64,000 nucleotides of DNA from JAJXWB01 sp965246795 (lineage in GTDB: Bacteria; Pseudomonadota; Alphaproteobacteria; Rhizobiales; Beijerinckiaceae): contig CBDFFN010000012.1 in NCBI GenBank assembly GCA_965246795.1, positions 186,001-250,000 on the forward strand. Direction: 5' to 3'. Positions 59,298 through 64,000 of the stretch are shown piece by piece. The notes beneath the pieces are model-generated. The model did no database searches. It was not told where the DNA came from and was given only the letters and a program-made list of their open reading frames with translations. Both the position numbers and the translations under genes were made by a program. How positions within the stretch are numbered: position 1 is the first letter of the stretch; every line of letters starts with the position of its first letter.

Positions 59298-60347
59298 TCA
59301 GGCGACCGACAACTTTCGTCCGCCATTCATCATCAGGAACGGCACGCCCGACAGCAGAATGTCGAGTGTGGCGAGCGTCTGATGCCCTCCATTGATCGAC
59401 AGTCGTGGCAAAGCCGTCACGTGATCCGCATGCGCGGGAAAGAGCATGCCTGGCCGCGTCGTAAGTCCGCTCTCGAAACCAAGCTCTCGTGCCGTTTCGA
59501 ATTCCCGCACCCCTGCCGACGTCCGATCGCCGACGGGATAGGCAAAATGCGACACCGGCTGCGCGATCTCGGCCGCGATAATATCGCGGCTGTCCGCCAT
59601 CTCGTTACGTGCCTCGAGCGTCGGCAGTTTTGCCAGACGCGGATGCGTTTTCGTATGCGCGCCGATGGTCACATGCGGATGCTGCGCGAGGCAACGCACG
59701 CCGCGCCACGTGAGGCATGCCTCGTCGACGACGGATGCGGGATCGACGCGCGCCTGCTCGCAAAGATTTGCGCAGGCCCCGAGAAGCTCAGACTCCCCGG
59801 TTGCGCGTAAGAGCCGGTAGACGGCCGCGAAGGCTGCATTCTTTTCGACCGACGTGCGGGCGGGCAGATCGACACGCGCGCCATCGACGATGATGTCGAC
59901 ATGGCCGAGGGCGGCGATCGCCTCTTCCAATTCCAGCCACCACATGCGCGCGGAACGGTCCGCAAAGCCGGTCGTGACGAAAACGGTGAACGGCGCGTTG
60001 TGCTTCGCAAGGACAGGCAGCGCGACGTGAAGCGTGTCGCGGGAGCCGTCGTCGAAGGTCAGCGCGACGAAGGGTTGTGCCTGAGGCGTGCGCAGCCGGC
60101 GCACGGCCTCGTCGAGCGAGACGATGGCGAAGCCGCGCTCGCGAACGAAATTTAGCACAGCATCGAGATAGGTGGGTGTGATCTCGAGACCACGGTTTGG
60201 CGCATAGGCGCCGCTCGTGTTCTCGCGCACGCGGTGGAACATGAGGATCGCACCGACTCCGCGTGAAAACGGCGCGGCGGCACGATGCAGACGCGTCGCA
60301 TCGAACAGTCGGAAGCCCAGATCGATAACGCCGTCGCGAAGACCCAT
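59298..60347 (-). CDS. polysaccharide deacetylase family protein
   Basis: A 349-residue NodB-homology protein. The metal and base motif is LTFDDGSRDT with the first Asp, and the metal-His pair is in GAHTKTHPRLA; FAYPVGDRTSAGV is the next family block. HRVRENTSGAYAPNRGLEIT precedes the catalytic part, as in exopolysaccharide-associated members. Start at MGLRDGV with GGAGA 6 nt upstream, instead of an earlier ATG (60374). It is divergent from the GNAT gene by 50 nt. Confidence 0.9.
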   Translation of the reverse strand: MGLRDGVIDLGFRLFDATRLHRAAAPFSRGVGAILMFHRVRENTSGAYAPNRGLEITPTYLDAVLNFVRERGFAIVSLDEAVRRLRTPQAQPFVALTFDDGSRDTLHVALPVLAKHNAPFTVFVTTGFADRSARMWWLELEEAIAALGHVDIIVDGARVDLPARTSVEKNAAFAAVYRLLRATGESELLGACANLCEQARVDPASVVDEACLTWRGVRCLAQHPHVTIGAHTKTHPRLAKLPTLEARNEMADSRDIIAAEIAQPVSHFAYPVGDRTSAGVREFETARELGFESGLTTRPGMLFPAHADHVTALPRLSINGGHQTLATLDILLSGVPFLMMNGGRKLSVA

Positions 60348-60397
60348 GAGATTTCTCCGCGCGCATGCTGGCAATCAACTCTTGAGCTTTTGTTGCT

Positions 60398-61594
60398 ATG
60401 CCCAAGCGTATGCACGCATTGGCCGCTAAATCCGGCGTCGCCTTCCGCGAAAACGCCGATACCGGGCGTCTGACGCTGCGCGTCGCAAGTAATGTTTCCG
60501 AAGCTGCGTCATTTTGGGACGCACTCACCGAGAACGCTGACGGCAGCGTCTATCAGTCGCGCCGATTTCTCGAGCCCTGGATCACGCATGTCGCGCCAAC
60601 GCTCGGCGTAAGCCCCAAGCTCGGTCTCGTCCAAGACGCTACCGGCGCGCCGCTCGCAATCCTGCCCTTCGGAACGATGCGCCGTGGCCCGCTGCAAGCG
60701 GTTGTCTACCTTGGCGGCCGCGATTCTAATCTCAACATGCCGCTTGTCGCGAAGGGCGCGACGATCTCTGCAGACGTCGCTCGCGGCCTGCTCGACGACT
60801 TCGCCAAGACCCTTCCTTCGCGCGCCGACATTTTCATTCTGACGAACAACGTGCGCCGCTGGAACGGGGAGGCCAATCCATTCGCATTCGACGATGCAGC
60901 GCCCTCGCCCAGCAATGCTTTCGCGGCAACGTTGGGCACCGATGCAAAAGCTTTCCTCGCAACACGTGACTCGCGCGATGCTCGCAAGAAACTGCGCAGC
61001 AAGGCAACGCGTCTCGCAATGCTCGGCGATATCCGTGTCTCGCGTGCTTCTGCAAACGAATTGCCGACCGTCGTCGCCACCCTGCTCGCGCAGAAGAATG
61101 AGCTTTTTGCCGGCCGTGGTATCGATGCGGGCCTCGACGGCGCGCATGTCGCGGCGTTCCTGCACGATATGGCCGAACACCCAGAAGGTGCCCCCGCCCT
61201 CGATCTTTATGTCCTGCGCGTCGGCAAAGCGATCGCCGCAATCTTCGGAGGACTCGCGAACGGGGCGCATTGGCACGGGCTCATCAATTCCTACTCGATG
61301 GAGCCGGAGATTGCCCGGTGCAGCCCGGGCGATCTGCTTTTGCGCGCAGTGATCGAGGATCTCGTCGAGCGCGGCATCACGCGCTTCGATCTCGGCATCG
61401 GCGAGGCACGCTACAAGGCGGCGCTTTGCGACGAAACCGTCGAACTCGTCGATACGGTTCTTCCGGTGACACCGCTCGGTCGGCTTTATGCGACAGCCGA
61501 GAGGCTAAGGCTCGGTGCCAAGCGCCGCATCAAGCAGACGCCCTGGGCGATAAGCGCGGTGCGTCGCGTGCAGCAGTTTCGCGCGCGACGCTAA
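60398..61594 (+). CDS. GNAT-fold FemAB-like acetyltransferase, polysaccharide-associated
   Basis: A 398-residue protein of the CelD/BcsL-type family (PF13480-like). Family features include NADGSVYQSRRFLEPWITHV, SRDARKKLRSKATRLA, AIFGGLANGAHWHGLINSYS and CSPGDLLLRAVIEDLVERG followed by DLGIGEARYK. Two N-acyltransferase modules are likely. The context beside deacetylase, Wzz and Wza genes suggests acyl decoration of an exopolysaccharide. A Met five codons downstream is an alternative start. Confidence 0.85.
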   Translation: MPKRMHALAAKSGVAFRENADTGRLTLRVASNVSEAASFWDALTENADGSVYQSRRFLEPWITHVAPTLGVSPKLGLVQDATGAPLAILPFGTMRRGPLQAVVYLGGRDSNLNMPLVAKGATISADVARGLLDDFAKTLPSRADIFILTNNVRRWNGEANPFAFDDAAPSPSNAFAATLGTDAKAFLATRDSRDARKKLRSKATRLAMLGDIRVSRASANELPTVVATLLAQKNELFAGRGIDAGLDGAHVAAFLHDMAEHPEGAPALDLYVLRVGKAIAAIFGGLANGAHWHGLINSYSMEPEIARCSPGDLLLRAVIEDLVERGITRFDLGIGEARYKAALCDETVELVDTVLPVTPLGRLYATAERLRLGAKRRIKQTPWAISAVRRVQQFRARR

Positions 61595-61602
61595 GCCCCG
61601 CT

Positions 61603-63696
61603 TTACGCCGCCCGCGGATGCTCCAGCGCGTGGTCGCCTGCCGAAGCGACACGGAACACATGCGCCACACCGGCATCCATTAGCGCCGTCTCGAGTTCGC
61701 GTGCCGACGCTTCGTCGCCCGGACCTACAATTGAGACATCGGCGCGCGATGTTACCGCATGCGCCTCGGCGGTATGCATGGCATGCGGCACACCGAGGAC
61801 CACGATATCGTAGGTTTCCTTCAGCGCATCGAGCACTGACGCGAGGTCGTCACCTTCAAGACGGCTCGTGCGACCCGGCGGAATGATGTGTAGGCGCGAA
61901 TTGTGGTCGCGGTGGATCACGTCCGCGAAGGATGCTTGGCCGTTCATCAGGTCGGCAAGGCCCGCGGCGCCACCGAGCGGCGTCACGGTGCCCGCATCGC
62001 CGGCCACAAGAACAACGCGCCCGTGTGAAACAAGCCGGCGCGCTACCGCGAGCGCCAGCCCCTCGTCGTACCCGGCGACGGCCGGCACTGACAGCACAAG
62101 GCCTTCGACAGTGATACCGAGCGTTTCAATATCGGCAACGACGTTATCGAGCGCATCGCTGTCGATGCTTTCGATCTCCGGAACGGTGCGCGCAAAAGAT
62201 GGTCGCGCGGAAGGCTTGGCCTCACGCCGCGTTTCTTCGACGCTTGCGGACACAGGCACTTCCACGTCATCGGGTCGGCGTGAAACGGCTACCGGCGCGA
62301 CCAGCAGGAACTCCTGCGCTGCGACGACGCCGAGCGAAAGCATGAGCGCGCCAAACGTGGAGATCAGAATGATCGGCAGTTTCTTCGGGAAACTCGGCGT
62401 TTGCGGTGCGAGCGCACGCGAGAAAATGCGTGCGTCGCTGGGCGTCGCCTTGGACGCCTGACGCGCCAGCGCCTCCTGATATTTCGTCGTCGTCGTCTCG
62501 AGGTCGCCCTTCAGTGCATTCGACGTGCGCTCCAACTCGCGCAACTGCACTTCGTCGGAGCCGGATGCGCCGATCAACTTCTTCTGCGCGTCGAGCGCCT
62601 TTGTCAGATTGTCGACGCGCGCGCTGGCGACTTTCGCCTCGCCTTCGAGACTGCGCGCCGACTTGTCCGCCGCAGCGCGAATCTCGCCTTCGAGATCGGC
62701 GACCTGCGCGGTCAGTTCCTTGATCCGCGGATGGCCGGGCAGAAGCGTGCGCGATTCCAGCGCCAGCTGGGACTTCGCGGTCACACGCTGCTCGGAGATG
62801 CGCCGCACGAGCTCGTTATTCGCGACATCGGGAATATCGGAGATGCGGCCCTGCTTCAGGAGATCGCGGAGCAGTGTCGACTTCGCGAGCGCGTCGGCCT
62901 GCGCCGTGCGCGCCTTCGCGACTTCTGTGTTCACATCAGAAAGCTGCTGCGCATTGATCGACGTGCTGTTCGATCCGACGAGAAGTCCTGTCTGAGAGCG
63001 GAACGTCTCGACCTTTGCATCGGCGGCGGCAACGCGCGTCTTCAAGTCGTTGATCGACTGACCAAGCGATTCCGCCGCGGCACGCGCGCCATCGCGCTTC
63101 GCATCGCTCTGGAACTCGAGATAGGCGTCGGCAACGGCATTCGCGACGCGCGCGGAAAGATCGGGGTCACGTGACGAAAATTCGATCGTCAGCACCCGCG
63201 TCTTCATCGGCGACAACACCGTAAGCCGCTCGAAATATGATTCGAGAATGCGATCTTCCGGCGAGAGACGCGTCGGATCGCGCTTCAGGCCAACAAGGAT
63301 CAGCAGGCGTTCGACCGCGCCGAGCCCGTCTGCAAGCGGATCGAATTCCGGATTGCCCTGCAGACCGACATTCTTGATGACCTTGCGCGCAAGATCGCGC
63401 GACGTGAGAATCTGGACCTGGCTGCCTACGGCTTCCGCATCGAGCTGCTGCGTCACGCCAGTCTCGCTACGCTCGGGACCGGGCAGGAAGTTCTGCTGGT
63501 TCTCGAGGACGATCCGCGCCTCCGCGGTGTAGCGCGGGCGCATGACATTCACGACCGCGGCGCTGATCACAAAGGCGAGAAGCGTCGGGATGATAATCCA
63601 GCGCTTGCGCGCGACGACAATGCGCTTCAGCGCGAGGAGATCGATCTCCTCGACCTTCGCATGTGGCCTTTCGATAATTGACGGCCCGACTCGCAT
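61603..63696 (-). CDS. Wzz/ExoP-like chain-length protein with degenerate BY-kinase domain
   Basis: A 697-residue inner-membrane protein. The Wzz domain starts after a cytosolic head (IDLLALKRIVVARKRWIIIP, membrane helix 1). A long periplasmic coiled-coil region (about 170-430) follows, then a second helix (IILISTFGALMLSLGVVAAQ). The C-terminal region from about 540 has the BY-kinase fold order, but Walker A is missing (VVLVAGDAGTVTPLGGAAGL) and Walker B reads IVVLGVPHAM. The usual Tyr-rich tail is absent (ends HALEHPRAA). It is divergent from a Wza-type export gene. Confidence 0.88.
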   Translation of the reverse strand: MRVGPSIIERPHAKVEEIDLLALKRIVVARKRWIIIPTLLAFVISAAVVNVMRPRYTAEARIVLENQQNFLPGPERSETGVTQQLDAEAVGSQVQILTSRDLARKVIKNVGLQGNPEFDPLADGLGAVERLLILVGLKRDPTRLSPEDRILESYFERLTVLSPMKTRVLTIEFSSRDPDLSARVANAVADAYLEFQSDAKRDGARAAAESLGQSINDLKTRVAAADAKVETFRSQTGLLVGSNSTSINAQQLSDVNTEVAKARTAQADALAKSTLLRDLLKQGRISDIPDVANNELVRRISEQRVTAKSQLALESRTLLPGHPRIKELTAQVADLEGEIRAAADKSARSLEGEAKVASARVDNLTKALDAQKKLIGASGSDEVQLRELERTSNALKGDLETTTTKYQEALARQASKATPSDARIFSRALAPQTPSFPKKLPIILISTFGALMLSLGVVAAQEFLLVAPVAVSRRPDDVEVPVSASVEETRREAKPSARPSFARTVPEIESIDSDALDNVVADIETLGITVEGLVLSVPAVAGYDEGLALAVARRLVSHGRVVLVAGDAGTVTPLGGAAGLADLMNGQASFADVIHRDHNSRLHIIPPGRTSRLEGDDLASVLDALKETYDIVVLGVPHAMHTAEAHAVTSRADVSIVGPGDEASARELETALMDAGVAHVFRVASAGDHALEHPRAA

Positions 63697-63863
63697 GGAA
63701 CGCTCCGCTTCAAGCGATCCAACTCTTTCAATTCAAGGTTGAAGCCACGTTAATTAGCGCATTTGGCAGAGTGAGCTTTTGTTAACCATGCGAGCATAAA
63801 ACCCATCTTGTCCGCGTTCGCGCGGGTCCGTGCGTCATCGCACTGGACACGGATGGTGAGTTC

Positions 63864-64000
63864 ATGCGGCGCTCGATCACGGCCCTTTGCGTTCTTTTCC
63901 TTGTCGCGCTTTCCGGCTGTGCCGGGCGCTTCCGCGGCGATCTCTATGCCGTCGCACCGGAGCCTTACACGGTCGGCACCGGCGACCGCCTTCGCATCAT
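63864..64000 (+). CDS. polysaccharide export outer-membrane lipoprotein, Wza/BexD-like (3' truncated by window edge)
   Basis: Only 45 codons are visible. A lipoprotein signal (MRRSITALCVLFLVALSGC with lipobox LSGC) is followed by YAVAPEPYTVGTGDRLRII, the start of the Poly_export domain. The gene runs off the window end. It is divergent from the Wzz-like gene by about 167 nt, which presumably holds both promoters of the exopolysaccharide export system. Confidence 0.85.
   Translation, partial: MRRSITALCVLFLVALSGCAGRFRGDLYAVAPEPYTVGTGDRLRI

Overview
The window looks like chromosomal DNA from a GC-rich alphaproteobacterium of the order Hyphomicrobiales (Rhizobiales). Supporting signs are a sufB-C-D-S-T cluster preceded by a second cysteine desulfurase, a trpG-trpD-trpC-moaC-moeA run, a eukaryotic-type glutamine synthetase (glnII) behind a sigma-54 promoter, a DUF2842 protein, heme A synthase, an Omp25-like beta-barrel protein, and rhizobial-type palindromic mosaic repeats. 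Genus cannot be fixed from the sequence alone. I see no prophage, transposase, integrase, rRNA or CRISPR array.

Layout. 0-7.5 kb: end of a soluble lytic transglycosylase, a hybrid histidine kinase with its OmpR-type regulator, an FlbD-like small protein, an orphan regulator, a small secreted protein and a membrane cyclic-nucleotide-binding protein. 7.5-11.3 kb: a 4-hydroxybutyryl-CoA-dehydratase-like flavoprotein lacking most iron-sulfur ligands, divergent from an isochorismatase coupled to a B3-type metallo-beta-lactamase, then an L,D-transpeptidase. 11.4-13.6 kb: tRNA-Cys, tRNA-Asn and a rhomboid-TPR fusion. 13.6-17.9 kb: trp/molybdopterin operon. 18.4-26.4 kb: a dehydrogenase-DUF427 pair and the SUF Fe-S cluster operon. 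26.5-36 kb: metabolic genes (VOC protein, solute-binding protein, MOSC protein, CYP153-type P450, nitronate-monooxygenase-like enzyme, acyl-CoA dehydrogenase) with AraC and LysR regulators. 36-41.7 kb: a membrane-anchored patatin-like protein, glutaminase, glnII and crcB. 41.8-47.9 kb: a truncated ketopantoate-reductase-like fragment, aldehyde dehydrogenase, MgtC, secreted proteins including one with an HExxH motif, a glycosyltransferase and a GFA protein. 48-57 kb: parE, RidA, an Ldh-family oxidoreductase, a broken alpha/beta hydrolase, a DEAD-box helicase and metY. 57-64 kb: BrnTA toxin-antitoxin, heme A synthase, an Flp pilin, and the start of an exopolysaccharide region (deacetylase, FemAB-like acetyltransferase, Wzz-type chain-length protein with a degenerate kinase domain, Wza-type export lipoprotein).

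A striking property of the sequence itself is that several genes are interrupted by single-base indels while the protein stays well conserved on both sides: rhomboid-TPR (2), the glycosyltransferase (1), parE (1), ridA (1), brnT (1) and an alpha/beta hydrolase (about 5). Because parE is normally essential, I read most of these as sequence or assembly errors. I therefore list the singly or doubly interrupted genes as CDS spanning the break, and keep 'pseudogene' for the multiply broken hydrolase and the truncated fragment. The strongest functional leads are the AbfD-like protein without a complete cluster site, the membrane-patatin architecture, the kinase-dead Wzz protein, the HExxH secreted protein, and two small genes (43808-43948, 52176-52450).
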